Positions 33,366 to 42,118 of a DNA stretch of 64,000 bases are shown here, piece by piece. The position numbers were made by a program, and so were the translations under genes. Position 1 is the first letter of the stretch, and the number at the start of each line of letters is the position of its first letter. Below the pieces are notes generated by a model, which saw only the letters and a list, made by a program, of their open reading frames with translations, did no database searches and was not told the DNA's origin. This DNA is from an uncultured bacterium (GTDB taxonomy: Bacteria; Bacillota; Clostridia; Lachnospirales; Lachnospiraceae): contig CAMXIF010000014.1 of assembly GCA_947243845.1 (NCBI GenBank), positions 20,149-84,148 of the forward strand, given 5' to 3'.

Positions 33366-34415
33366 ATGGAAGGAAAAATGAAAGTAGCGGTAATGCTGGG
33401 AATCGGCAAGATGGGATTTGAGGAGAGGGATATCCCGAAGGCAAAAGACAATGAGGTGCTTGTCAAGCTGGAGTATGTGGGAATCTGCGGCAGTGACCTG
33501 CATTATTACGAGACAGGGGCAATTGGTGATTATGTGGTAAAGCCGCCTTTTGTACTTGGTCATGAGCCGGGTGGAACCGTTGTGGAAGTGGGGAAGGATG
33601 TGAAGCATCTGAAAGTCGGCGACAGGGTCGCACTGGAACCGGGTAAGACCTGCGGCCATTGCGAGTTTTGCAAAACAGGAAATTACAACCTCTGTCCGGA
33701 TGTGGTCTTTTTTGCAACGCCGCCGGTGGACGGGGTATTTCAGGAATATGTGACCCACGAGGCGGACCTTTGCTTTAAGCTGCCGGATAATGTAAGCACC
33801 ATGGAGGGAGCATTGATTGAGCCTCTGGCAGTGGGCTTCCATGCGGCCATGCAGGGTGGCGCCAGGGCAGGACAGACAGCGGTTGTCATGGGCGCAGGCT
33901 GTATCGGTCTGGTGACAATGATGGCGTTAAAGGCAATGGGCGTTTCAAAGGTGTATGTGGTGGATATCATGGAGAAACGTCTCCAGAAAGCATTGGAACT
34001 GGGGGCAGACGGCATCATTAACGGAGCGCAGACGGACGCAGTGGAAGAAGTAATGAGACTGACGGATAAGAAAGGCTGTGACCTTGCAGTGGAAACTGCC
34101 GGCACACAGATAACCACAGTGCAGACGATACATATGACGAAGAAGGGCGCCACAATCGTATTGGTAGGTTACAGCAAGAGTGGGGAAATGACACTGCCCA
34201 TGAGCCTGGCGCTGGATAAGGAATTGTCGTTCAAGACGGTGTTCCGCTACCGCCATATCTATCCCATGGCGATAGAGGCTGTTTCAGCAGGCAAGGTAAA
34301 CCTGAAAGGTATCGTGACGGATGTCTTCGGGCTTGACGAAGCGCAGAAAGCCATGGACTACAGCGTGAACAACAAAGCCGATATTGTGAAAGCAGTGATA
34401 CGCATTGCCCAGTAG
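33366..34415 (+). CDS. Zinc-dependent sorbitol/xylitol-type dehydrogenase (MDR family)
   Basis: 349 residues. Catalytic zinc ligands: CGSDLHYYE (Cys about 39), GHEPGG (His-Glu about 62-63) and the later glutamate in IEPLAVG. Structural-zinc cysteines appear as CGHCEFCKTGNYNLC (about 92-106). The Rossmann loop is VMGAGCIGLVT (about 170-180) with VVDIMEKR after it; the aspartate there points to NAD rather than NADP. This is the polyol dehydrogenase group (sorbitol, xylitol, related polyols). ATG 33366 is set by AAGGAGA eight bases upstream. The symporter gene follows in the same direction after about 98 bases. Confidence 0.92.
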   Translation: MEGKMKVAVMLGIGKMGFEERDIPKAKDNEVLVKLEYVGICGSDLHYYETGAIGDYVVKPPFVLGHEPGGTVVEVGKDVKHLKVGDRVALEPGKTCGHCEFCKTGNYNLCPDVVFFATPPVDGVFQEYVTHEADLCFKLPDNVSTMEGALIEPLAVGFHAAMQGGARAGQTAVVMGAGCIGLVTMMALKAMGVSKVYVVDIMEKRLQKALELGADGIINGAQTDAVEEVMRLTDKKGCDLAVETAGTQITTVQTIHMTKKGATIVLVGYSKSGEMTLPMSLALDKELSFKTVFRYRHIYPMAIEAVSAGKVNLKGIVTDVFGLDEAQKAMDYSVNNKADIVKAVIRIAQ

Positions 34416-34513
34416 CCGATGCGGAATATACAGAACTCCGGAAACTGCATACCGGATTGTTTCCGGGGTATCTGTGTATGGATTTGGAAATGGCAGGAGA
34501 GAGGAGGATTGTA

Positions 34514-35878
34514 ATGGAACAGAAGAATACAGATGTAAAAGTGCCATTGATCAGTAAGATCGCCTATGGCATGGGGGATGTTGGATGTAATTTCAGTTGG
34601 ATGTTTGTGGGGAATTTCCTGATGATATTCTATACGGATGTTTTCGGGATAGGGATGAGCGCGGTGGCCGGACTGATGCTGTTTTCAAGGTTTTGGGATG
34701 CAATCAATGATCCTGTGATCGGCGGTTTGAGCGATAAGACGCATACGAGGTGGGGAAGATACCGCCCGTGGCTTTTGATTGCTGCGCCGCTGACAGCTCT
34801 GGTATTGATACTGACCTTCTGGGCACATCCGGACTGGTCGTCTACCGCAAAGATTATCTATATGGCAGTGACTTATTGCATTCTGGTATTGGGCTATACC
34901 TGCGTCAATATCCCTTATGGAACTTTGTGCGGTGCAATGACGCAGAATATAGAGGAGCGGGCAAAAATCAACACGTTCCGTTCCGTCAGCGCCATGATTG
35001 CCATTGGCATTATCAATATCATAACGGTTCCCCTGATCGCAGCGCTTGGGAAAGGAAATGACAAGCGGGGATATCTTTTGATCGCGGTTATATATGGGTG
35101 TATATTTGCAGCATGTCACATCTTCTGCTTTGCAAAGACGAAGGAAGTTGTGGAAGTGCCGGAGAAAGAAAAAACGCCCTTGAAGGTACAGTTATCTGCT
35201 GTTGCGAAAAACAGGCCGTATCTGATTGCGGTGGCAGGGCAATTCCTGTTCGGGGTAACGCTTTATGGAAGAAATGCGGATGCACTTTACTATTTTACAT
35301 ATGTGGAGGGAAATCAGGCATTATTCAGCACCTACTCCCTTTTTATCATTATTCCGTCTGTTATCGGTGCAGCCTGTTTCCCGGTGGTGTTCCGGCTGAC
35401 AAACAATAAAGGGCGTTCTGCTTCTATATTTGCGCTGCTCACGGGAATCAGCATGTTTTGTATGTACTTTTTTACGGTTGGGAGATCACCGGTTCCCTTT
35501 TACCTATTTTCGTGTCTGGCACAATTTTTCTTCTCCGGGTTTAACACAGCAATCTATGCCATCGTACCGGACTGTGTGGAATATGGGGAATGGAAAACGG
35601 GGCTTCGTAATGACGGTTTCCAGTATGCTTTCATTTCACTGGGAAATAAAATAGGAATGGCGATCGGGACCTCTGTGCTGGCAGGTGTTTTAGGCTGCTT
35701 CGGATATGTAGCAAATAAACAGCAGAATCCGGCAGTGTTGGCTGTAATCAAACATTCTTTTACCACAGTTCCCGGGGTACTGTGGATTATAACAGCGGCA
35801 GTTTTATTTTTCTACCGGCTGAATAAGAAAGCATATAATAAGATTGTGCAGGAGATTCAGGAAAGAGGAGAGCGGTAA
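34514..35878 (+). CDS. GPH-family sugar:cation symporter (MelB-like)
   Basis: 454 residues, twelve membrane helices. GPH hallmarks: KIAYGMGDVGCNFSWMFV at the N-terminus, RFWDAINDPVIGGLSDKT with the cation-site aspartates (about 58-75), RWGRYRPWLL after it, and EYGEWKTGLRNDGFQYAF late in the protein. Imports glycosides or pentosides with Na+ or H+. ATG 34514 follows GAGGAGG. Together with the dehydrogenase it suggests uptake and oxidation of a polyol or glycoside under ROK control. Confidence 0.92.
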   Translation: MEQKNTDVKVPLISKIAYGMGDVGCNFSWMFVGNFLMIFYTDVFGIGMSAVAGLMLFSRFWDAINDPVIGGLSDKTHTRWGRYRPWLLIAAPLTALVLILTFWAHPDWSSTAKIIYMAVTYCILVLGYTCVNIPYGTLCGAMTQNIEERAKINTFRSVSAMIAIGIINIITVPLIAALGKGNDKRGYLLIAVIYGCIFAACHIFCFAKTKEVVEVPEKEKTPLKVQLSAVAKNRPYLIAVAGQFLFGVTLYGRNADALYYFTYVEGNQALFSTYSLFIIIPSVIGAACFPVVFRLTNNKGRSASIFALLTGISMFCMYFFTVGRSPVPFYLFSCLAQFFFSGFNTAIYAIVPDCVEYGEWKTGLRNDGFQYAFISLGNKIGMAIGTSVLAGVLGCFGYVANKQQNPAVLAVIKHSFTTVPGVLWIITAAVLFFYRLNKKAYNKIVQEIQERGER

Positions 35879-35951
35879 GCCTGGTTTTGCAGATAAGGTG
35901 AAAGCGTTTGTCAATGATATGAGCAAAACGGAAGGGAATGCCCAATATAGC

Positions 35952-35994
35952 GGAAGCCCCTAAGACTACATTATTTGCAGTCTCAGGGGCTTCC
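35952..35994 (+). terminator. Long hairpin after the symporter gene
   Basis: GGAAGCCCCTAAGACT (35952-35967) pairs with AGTCTCAGGGGCTTCC (35979-35994) with one mismatch. No T run follows, so it may act as an mRNA 3'-end stabiliser or weak terminator. Confidence 0.65.
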
Positions 35995-36205
35995 TTAGGG
36001 GAGGATAAGTATTTTACTTTCTCTTTAGTAACCATCAAAGGAGGGGGTCCATTGACTATTAAGTAGTATGGACGGCTTTTGCGTGAATATACATGCCAGG
36101 CAAAAATATTTTACTTTTTCAGAGAAATGTTATATACTTAGGGGCATAACAGGTTGTCCCCTGCGGGATGACCGTATATTATAAGGATAAAAGGTGGTAT
36201 TGACA
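35995..36205 (+). promoter_or_regulatory. SEC-C gene upstream region with promoter and leader hairpin
   Basis: TTTACT (36110-36115), 17-base spacer, TATACT (36133-36138) is a good promoter. A nine-bp leader hairpin GGTTGTCCC/GGGATGACC (36149-36171) follows. Nothing else coding is seen between 35879 and 36205. Confidence 0.65.
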
Positions 36206-36712
36206 ATGGCATTATTAAAACAGTGGCGCGATATGGCGTATTCCGAGACAGCAAACAAAGGAGATCTGCAGAGACTCTGGTCTGATTATTTTCAGAAAGA
36301 AAAAGAAATATACGCGCAGCTTTTAAAGACGCCCGACAAAGCGGTGGAAGGCACAGTCAAAGAACTGGCGGATAAATATGAAGTGGAATTGATGACCATG
36401 GTAGGCTTTTTGGACGGTATTAACGACAGCCTGAAAGGGCCCAATCCGATCGAGGAGATGGAAGAGGACACCAAGGTAAGCCTTGCTTTTGACAAGGAAC
36501 TGCTTTATAAAAATATGGTAGCAGCAGGCGCTGACTGGCTCTATGAGCTGGAGGAGTGGAACGATATCTTCGATGAAGATACCAGGAAAAACCTTTACAG
36601 GGAGCAGAAGGAATCCACCACAGTCCGTAAGGAAAAAAGAGTTTATCCCAATGATCCTTGTCCCTGTGGCAGCGGCAAAAAGTATAAGAAATGTTGTGGT
36701 AAAAATGCATAA
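36206..36712 (+). CDS. SEC-C zinc-motif protein
   Basis: 168 residues. The C-terminus carries the SecA-type zinc motif [14 protein letters not shown] (about 152-165) after a basic linker. The rest is a helical domain rich in acidic residues, starting [13 protein letters not shown], shared with small cytosolic Firmicute proteins of unknown role. In SecA this motif binds Zn and SecB or ribosomes, so ribosome or chaperone contact is possible. ATG 36206 has AAAAGGTGG eight bases upstream. The next gene overlaps its end by eight bases. Confidence 0.85.
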   Translation: MALLKQWRDMAYSETANKGDLQRLWSDYFQKEKEIYAQLLKTPDKAVEGTVKELADKYEVELMTMVGFLDGINDSLKGPNPIEEMEEDTKVSLAFDKELLYKNMVAAGADWLYELEEWNDIFDEDTRKNLYREQKESTTVRKEKRVYPNDPCPCGSGKKYKKCCGKNA

Positions 36713-37172
36713 CGAAGAGAAAAGAAATATATCCCGCACGAAACAGGCAGTGGAGACTTTTTATGAGGGATATAACTGTGCCCAGTCTGTCTTTGCCACT
36801 TATGCGGACTGTTTCGGGATGGACAGGGAAACTGCTCTGCGGATGTCCAGCGCCATGGGTGCAGGTGTGGGCAGGATGCGGGAAGTCTGTGGGGCGGTAT
36901 CATCCATGGCTATGCTGGCCGGCCTGAAGGAAGGCAACGCCGATCCGGAGGATGAGGAAGCCAAAGAGCGGATTTATCTGCGGGTGCGGCAGATGAGCGA
37001 GCGGTTCCGGAAGGAGAACGGGAGTATCATCTGCAAGGAACTTCTGGGTATCACAGAGGTTGAGGAGAGTGCGAAACCACAGCCGCGAACGAAGGAATAC
37101 TATGAGTCCAGACCCTGTCCCCATCTGATCGAGTGTGCGGCCAGGATCATAGAAGAAGAACTGTTGAAATAA
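36705..37172 (+). CDS. C_GCAxxG_C_C family redox-type protein
   Basis: 155 residues from ATG 36705, translationally coupled to the SEC-C gene. Cysteine pattern: GYNCAQSV near residue 23, [22 protein letters not shown] (about 48-70), and later C in SIICKELLG and [12 protein letters not shown]. This is the C_GCAxxG_C_C signature of small anaerobe proteins thought to bind metal or take part in redox chemistry; no function is established that I know. Downstream is the thrS T-box. Confidence 0.85.
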   Translation: MHNEEKRNISRTKQAVETFYEGYNCAQSVFATYADCFGMDRETALRMSSAMGAGVGRMREVCGAVSSMAMLAGLKEGNADPEDEEAKERIYLRVRQMSERFRKENGSIICKELLGITEVEESAKPQPRTKEYYESRPCPHLIECAARIIEEELLK

Positions 37173-37179
37173 AAAACAC

Positions 37180-37208
37180 TTTACTTTTCGGATAATATGG
37201 CATAGAAT
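37180..37208 (+). promoter_or_regulatory. Promoter of the thrS T-box transcript
   Basis: TTTACT (37180-37185), 17-base spacer, TAGAAT (37203-37208), placed so transcription begins about 20 bases before T-box stem I. Confidence 0.7.
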
Positions 37209-37214
37209 ACGAAT

Positions 37215-37476
37215 AACAGATATGGAATAACACGTTGACGAGAAGAGTAAAATGTGGAAAGCAGCAGAGAGAGGCGCCCTGTGCTGAAAGCGCCTTTGCC
37301 GAAAGCATTTGAAAACTAACTCTGAGTGGCCCCAATCCGGTCCGTTGGCTCACGTTACAGCCTAATGAGAGGTTCTGGTAAGACGTCTTAGGCGCACAGG
37401 GCAAGCGAGGTGGAACCGCGTAACATTGTAACATTACGTCCTCTGCACTATCTGAATGATGGTGCAGGGGATTTTT
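37215..37476 (+). promoter_or_regulatory. T-box leader (threonine) with terminator
   Basis: Senses uncharged tRNA-Thr. Stem I begins GACGAGAAGAGTAAA near 37235. Its AGAGT pairs with ACTCT at about 37319-37323, leaving ACT (37315-37317), a Thr codon, as the likely specifier just 5' of the helix. The T-box core AGGTGGAACCGCG is at 37408-37420. The terminator stem CCTCTGCAC (37440-37448) with GTGCAGGGG (37462-37470) is followed by ATTTTT. Genes under its control are the small membrane protein, thrS and probably the glycosyltransferase. Confidence 0.93.
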
Positions 37477-37580
37477 GTGTGCATATAAGTATTGAGCAGC
37501 GCGGATGAGAGATGGGAAGAAACGCGAACCTGCTCATACAAAGAAGAAAACGATAGGTTTAGAAAAAGGAGGAAGATTTT

Positions 37581-37826
37581 ATGAACATGACAGAATTAAA
37601 AGAGCGAACTACACAGTTGCTGGAGGAAAATGTAACATTAAACAAGTTAAACTTTATTCTGCTTGGGACAGTGATGCTGTTGGCAGGAATCTGCCTGGGA
37701 CTATTGGCAGCGCCTCTTACGCACGGCATCACCATCGGCAGTCATAACGGCTGTAACAATGGCAACAATAATGGCAACGATAGTGGAAATAACCATAAAG
37801 TCAATCATCAGCAGAACGAAGAATAG
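37581..37826 (+). CDS. Small single-TM protein between T-box and thrS
   Basis: 81 residues with a very good ribosome site (AAAAGGAGGAAG) before ATG 37581. The N-terminus is a short amphipathic/coiled segment (MNMTELKERTTQLLEENV), followed by one membrane helix (about 25-47) and a tail with repeated Asn/Gly/His (NGCNNGNNNGN pattern, about 54-81). Family not recognised. It lies inside the T-box transcript 20 bases before thrS, so it should be induced when tRNA-Thr is uncharged. Confidence 0.7.
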   Translation: MNMTELKERTTQLLEENVTLNKLNFILLGTVMLLAGICLGLLAAPLTHGITIGSHNGCNNGNNNGNDSGNNHKVNHQQNEE

Positions 37827-37846
37827 AAAGGAAAGGTGATTATATC

Positions 37847-39805
37847 ATGAAAATCACATTAAAGGACGGCTCCTGCAAGGAGTACGCACAGGCGATGAGC
37901 ATTTATGATATCGCGCTGGATATTTCAGAAGGACTGGCGAGGATGGCCTGTGCCGGTGAGGTGGACGGTAAGGTGGAAGATTTAAGGACAGTCATTGATA
38001 AAGACTGTAACTTAAATATTCTCACAGCGGGTGATCCGGAAGGGTTAAAGGTTGTCAGACATACGGCGTCCCATGTGCTGGCAGAAGCTGTGAAGCGTCT
38101 GTTCCCGGAGGCAAAGGTGACCATTGGCCCGGCTATTGAGGAAGGATTTTATTATGACTTTGACGCCCAGCCTTTTTCCAGAGAAGACTTGGATAAGCTG
38201 GAAGCGGAGATGAAGAAGATTATCAAGGAAGGCCACAAACTGGAGCGGTTTACTCTGCCCAGAAACGAGGCTATCCAATATATGAAGGAGCGCAATGAAC
38301 CTTATAAGGTGGAACTGATCGAAGATCTGCCGGAGGATGCGGAAATCTCCTTTTATGATCAGGGGGGATTCGTGGATCTGTGTGCGGGGCCTCATCTGAT
38401 GAGCACCAAAAATATCAAAGCCTATAAGTTGATCTCTTCTTCCATGGCTTACTGGAGGGGAGATTCCAACAAGGCACAGCTGCAGCGTATTTATGGTACG
38501 GCTTTTGCCAAAAAGGAGGAATTGGAAGCGCATCTTGCGCATCTGGAGGATATCAAACGCCGCGACCACAATAAGCTGGGGCGGGAGATGGAACTGTTTA
38601 CCACGGTGGATGTGATCGGTCAGGGACTGCCCCTGCTTTTGCCCAAGGGCACTAAGATGGTCATGAAATTACAGCGCTGGATCGAGGACCTGGAGGATAA
38701 GGAGTGGGGCTATGTGAGAACCAAGACGCCTCTGATGGCCAAGAGCGATCTGTATAAGATTTCCGGGCACTGGGATCATTATAAGGAAGGCATGTTTGTG
38801 CTGGGGGATGAGGAAGTGGATAAGGAAGTCTTTGCCCTGCGTCCCATGACCTGTCCGTTCCAGTACTATTGTTACAAGAACACCCAGCATTCTTACCGCG
38901 ATCTGCCCATTCGCTATGGGGAGACTTCGACTTTGTTCCGTAATGAGGATTCCGGTGAGATGCATGGTCTGACCAGAGTAAGGCAGTTTACAATCTCTGA
39001 GGGACATTTAGTGGTACGTCCTGACCAGATGGTGGATGAGTTCAAGGGCTGTATTGCTCTGGCAAAACATGTTATGTCAACCTTAGGCCTGCTGGATGAT
39101 ATTACCTGGCATCTGTCCAAATGGGATCCGGAGAATCCGGAAAAATATATCGGGGAACCGGAAGTCTGGAATGAGACGGAGGCTCATATCCGCAATATCC
39201 TGGAAGAACTGGAACTTCCCTTTGTAGAAGATGTGGGTGAAGCGGCTTTCTATGGACCGAAAGTGGATATCAATGCCAAGAATGTGTATGGCAAAGAGGA
39301 TACCATGATCACCATACAATGGGATGCCCTGCTGGCGGAGCAGTTCGATATGTATTTTATTGATCCGAACGGAGATAAGGTCCGTCCTTATATTATTCAT
39401 AGAACATCCCTCGGCTGTTATGAACGTACGCTGGCATGGCTGATCGAGAAGTATGCCGGCAAATTCCCCACCTGGCTGTGCCCGGAACAGGTACGTGTCC
39501 TGCCGATTTCTGAAAAGTATGAAGAGTATGCGGAGGAAGTACGGAAAGAACTGGCCAGAAATAACGTGGATGTGACGGTGGATAATCGTTCTGAGAAGAT
39601 TGGCTTTAAGATTCGTGAAGCCCGTTTGAACAAGGTGCCTTATATGCTGGTGGTTGGCGCTAATGAGGCGGAGGAAAAGACAGTGTCCGTCAGAAGCCGA
39701 TACGCGGGAGATGAGGGCGTTAAACCCTTGGGCGATTTTATAGATCAGATCTGCAAGGAAATCCGGACGAAAGAAATTCGGAAAGAGGAACTCACTGAGG
39801 AATGA
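37847..39805 (+). CDS. thrS: Threonyl-tRNA synthetase ThrS
   Basis: 652 residues, full length. N-terminal TGS domain (1-60), editing domain with HTASHVLAEAVKRLFP (about 70-85) and the later H/C zinc-type residues, then class II catalytic core: MTCPFQYYCYKN (zinc Cys, about 331), RYGETSTLFRNE and HGLTRVRQFT (motif 2), and SLGCYERTLAWLIEKY (motif 3). The C-terminal anticodon-binding domain starts near WLCPEQVRVLPIS. Charges tRNA-Thr. Controlled by the T-box at 37215-37476. The stop overlaps the following glycosyltransferase start (ATGA). Confidence 0.98.
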   Translation: MKITLKDGSCKEYAQAMSIYDIALDISEGLARMACAGEVDGKVEDLRTVIDKDCNLNILTAGDPEGLKVVRHTASHVLAEAVKRLFPEAKVTIGPAIEEGFYYDFDAQPFSREDLDKLEAEMKKIIKEGHKLERFTLPRNEAIQYMKERNEPYKVELIEDLPEDAEISFYDQGGFVDLCAGPHLMSTKNIKAYKLISSSMAYWRGDSNKAQLQRIYGTAFAKKEELEAHLAHLEDIKRRDHNKLGREMELFTTVDVIGQGLPLLLPKGTKMVMKLQRWIEDLEDKEWGYVRTKTPLMAKSDLYKISGHWDHYKEGMFVLGDEEVDKEVFALRPMTCPFQYYCYKNTQHSYRDLPIRYGETSTLFRNEDSGEMHGLTRVRQFTISEGHLVVRPDQMVDEFKGCIALAKHVMSTLGLLDDITWHLSKWDPENPEKYIGEPEVWNETEAHIRNILEELELPFVEDVGEAAFYGPKVDINAKNVYGKEDTMITIQWDALLAEQFDMYFIDPNGDKVRPYIIHRTSLGCYERTLAWLIEKYAGKFPTWLCPEQVRVLPISEKYEEYAEEVRKELARNNVDVTVDNRSEKIGFKIREARLNKVPYMLVVGANEAEEKTVSVRSRYAGDEGVKPLGDFIDQICKEIRTKEIRKEELTEE

Positions 39806-41574
39806 AAAGTAAGATAAACTTTTCCGGTAAGGACGCATTTGGCTGGCTCCTGATCGGTATCAGTGTCCTGATGCTCGGAAAGAGTGTGGCACTTTGTTTT
39901 AGTAATGATATCTGGTATGATGAGCTGTTTACCGTGGGAATGATCGAACATTCCTACGGTGAACTGATTCAGTTTACAGCGGCAGATGTCCATCCGCCGT
40001 TGTATTATTGTGTGACGAAATTTTTTGCGGACTTATGTAAACTAATAATTCCGGGAGCCGGTACTGTTGTTCCTGCCAAAATCGTGTCGGTACTGCCTTA
40101 TTTCATTTTACTCCTTTACAGTGTGACATTTGTCCGAAAGAGATACAGCATTTTTACAGGCGGGCTGTTTCTATTCTGTGTCATTTCCATGCCGCAGATG
40201 TCCGCTTATACGGTAGAAGTGCGGATGTATGGCTGGGCGCTGTTGTTTGTGACGGCGGCGTTTTTCCATGCCTATGGCTGTGTGGAAGCGGGCAGTCCGC
40301 TTATGGAAGACAGGGGCACAACAGGCAGTCTGTTTATGGAAGATGCAGGCAGAGCAGACAATTTGTCTGCAGAAGATGTGTCAAGGACAGACAGGAAGAA
40401 CAGACGTGGAAGGGGACGCTGTTTTCATGGTACAGCATTGGTTCTGTACGGGTTGGCGGCGGCTTATACCCAGTATTTTGCCTGTGTGGCAGTGGTGATG
40501 GTCTATCTGTATGTGCTGGCGGCTTTTTGGTTTCAGGATAAGAGACGGGTCAAAGAGTGGTTATGGTATGTGGCTGTTTCGATTGTGGGATATATTCCCT
40601 GGCTTTTTGCACTGATGGGACAGATATCGGCGGTCAGGGAGAACTATTGGATCCTGCCACTGACCTGGCGGTCTATAGGAGGCTGCGTCAAATTTTTGAT
40701 GAAACCGGCATTTCGCAGTGAAGTCATAAATGTCATTCTGGCCGTGGTCGTATGTGCAGGTTATGTGCTGGTGGTGGGTGGCTTTCTTATTTCTTATGTA
40801 AAGATTAACCGCATAAAATCCGGCAATTCGACAAAAGTATACCATAATGGAAGAGTTTTGTACCCGTTTGCGGGACTCTTTGTACTGATAGGATTAGTGG
40901 TATTTGGATTTGCTGCATCCATCCTGATTCGTCCGGTGTTTGTATACCGTTATATGATACCGGCAGCAGGCTGTTTTTGGCTGTGTCTTGTGATTTGCTT
41001 GGATGAAATGTTATGTAAACTAGATTCAAACCCTGTATTAAGAAAAGAAGACAGCAGTATTTTGCAATCGAATAGAGTGATAGTTATGCTGCGGGGACTG
41101 CTTTCAGCTTTTCTAATTTTGCTCATCGTGATCGGCCTGCGCAATTACCGGGCTTTCCTGGGGGAAGAGGAATATAAGATTCTGCTCATGAAAGATACGG
41201 AATCGGCGCTGGCGCAAATCGAATCGGAGGATATTGTGCTTTATAATTTCGACCAGGTGCAGGCTGTTACTTCCTATTATCTAAAGGAGGAAAGCAAACG
41301 TTATCTGTGGAATGGCAGAGCGGAGAGCCTGATTCAGGAGATTATCGGACCCTGTGAGACAGTGGAAGAGACGGATGTCATCAAAGATTGGCTGGTACAG
41401 GAGCAGACAGAACAGGAAACCGGGCGCCGCATCTGGTTTATCGGCAGTTTCAACAGCAGGGAAGAGATTGCAGCACAGTGGCGAAAAGAGGGACTTGTGG
41501 TGGAAGAAAAGGGCAGTTATCTGTTGGAGCGTTATTGGTTTAATCTTTATGAAATTCGACTGGCAGATTCATAA
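39802..41574 (+). CDS. Multi-TM membrane glycosyltransferase (GT39/PMT-like)
   Basis: 590 residues, about ten to twelve membrane helices. An early loop has WYDELFTVGMIEHSY followed by the DVHPPLYY segment, the D-E and H-P-P-L motif pattern of GT-C enzymes (ArnT/PMT type) that use polyprenyl-phosphate sugars outside the membrane. At about residues 165-200 a hydrophilic loop contains imperfect repeats of an LxMEDxG/SAEDV-type unit, which looks like a recent expansion. A soluble C-terminal part (about 450-590) has TVEETDVIKDWL and WFIGSFNSREE. It starts within the thrS stop codon. Two copies of TTATGTAAACT lie inside the gene. Confidence 0.82.
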   Translation: MKSKINFSGKDAFGWLLIGISVLMLGKSVALCFSNDIWYDELFTVGMIEHSYGELIQFTAADVHPPLYYCVTKFFADLCKLIIPGAGTVVPAKIVSVLPYFILLLYSVTFVRKRYSIFTGGLFLFCVISMPQMSAYTVEVRMYGWALLFVTAAFFHAYGCVEAGSPLMEDRGTTGSLFMEDAGRADNLSAEDVSRTDRKNRRGRGRCFHGTALVLYGLAAAYTQYFACVAVVMVYLYVLAAFWFQDKRRVKEWLWYVAVSIVGYIPWLFALMGQISAVRENYWILPLTWRSIGGCVKFLMKPAFRSEVINVILAVVVCAGYVLVVGGFLISYVKINRIKSGNSTKVYHNGRVLYPFAGLFVLIGLVVFGFAASILIRPVFVYRYMIPAAGCFWLCLVICLDEMLCKLDSNPVLRKEDSSILQSNRVIVMLRGLLSAFLILLIVIGLRNYRAFLGEEEYKILLMKDTESALAQIESEDIVLYNFDQVQAVTSYYLKEESKRYLWNGRAESLIQEIIGPCETVEETDVIKDWLVQEQTEQETGRRIWFIGSFNSREEIAAQWRKEGLVVEEKGSYLLERYWFNLYEIRLADS

Positions 41575-41671
41575 ATAGTGTCAGATAAAGCATAGAATCC
41601 TGTTTCATGTCCATACTAACATATGACATAGAAAATACTGCGCAGGCAGACAAATGAAACAGGAGGTTATT

Positions 41672-41986
41672 ATGGCGGAATTAAAATGTGGTGTGGAAAA
41701 CTGTACCTATAATCAGGATGACTATTGTTGTAAGGGAGACATCATGGTGGCAGGCAGTCATGCGGATACCTGTGACGGGACATGCTGTGAGAGTTTTGCA
41801 CAGAGACGTGATGATGCGTATGTCAGTTCCCTGAATCATCCCTGTCGGACGATCAGCATTGACTGTGAAGCTGTCAAATGTGTATACAATTCTAATTATA
41901 AGTGCCATGCGGAGCACGTGGATATTAAGGGCTGCGGCGCCTGCGACTGCAGGGAGACGCAGTGTGCGACTTTCCGCGAATCCTAA
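41672..41986 (+). CDS. DUF1540 protein with two cysteine-rich repeats
   Basis: 104 residues, ATG 41672 after AGGAGG. Two copies of the DUF1540 motif: CGVENCTYNQDDYCCKGDI with later C-x3-C near 5-45, and CEAVKCVYNSNYKCHAEHV with CGACDCRETQCATF near 66-102. The regular cysteines suggest small metal-binding knuckles. The family is common in Clostridia and its function is unknown. A terminator follows. Confidence 0.9.
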   Translation: MAELKCGVENCTYNQDDYCCKGDIMVAGSHADTCDGTCCESFAQRRDDAYVSSLNHPCRTISIDCEAVKCVYNSNYKCHAEHVDIKGCGACDCRETQCATFRES

Positions 41987-41996
41987 AATCAAATAA

Positions 41997-42041
41997 CTGC
42001 GGGCAACTAACAGGAATTGTGAGTTGCCCGCAGCATGTTTT
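41997..42041 (+). terminator. Terminator after the DUF1540 gene
   Basis: Perfect 12-bp stem CTGCGGGCAACT (41997-42008) with AGTTGCCCGCAG (42022-42033), then CATGTTTT. Confidence 0.88.
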
Positions 42042-42118
42042 ATGTGGTAAAATTGAAAGGATTGTGAAACAAGTACGGATCTTTTAAAGATAAGAGTAAG
42101 AAAGGTGCAGACAGTAAA

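Noticed and set aside
35899..35913. CcpA cre box TGAAAGCGTTTGTCA after the symporter
   Set aside because: One base too long for the cre consensus and lies downstream of the genes it might control.
35787..36038. 83-codon minus-strand frame after the symporter
   Set aside because: No ribosome site, crosses the 35952-35994 hairpin and overlaps the symporter end; unlikely to be translated.
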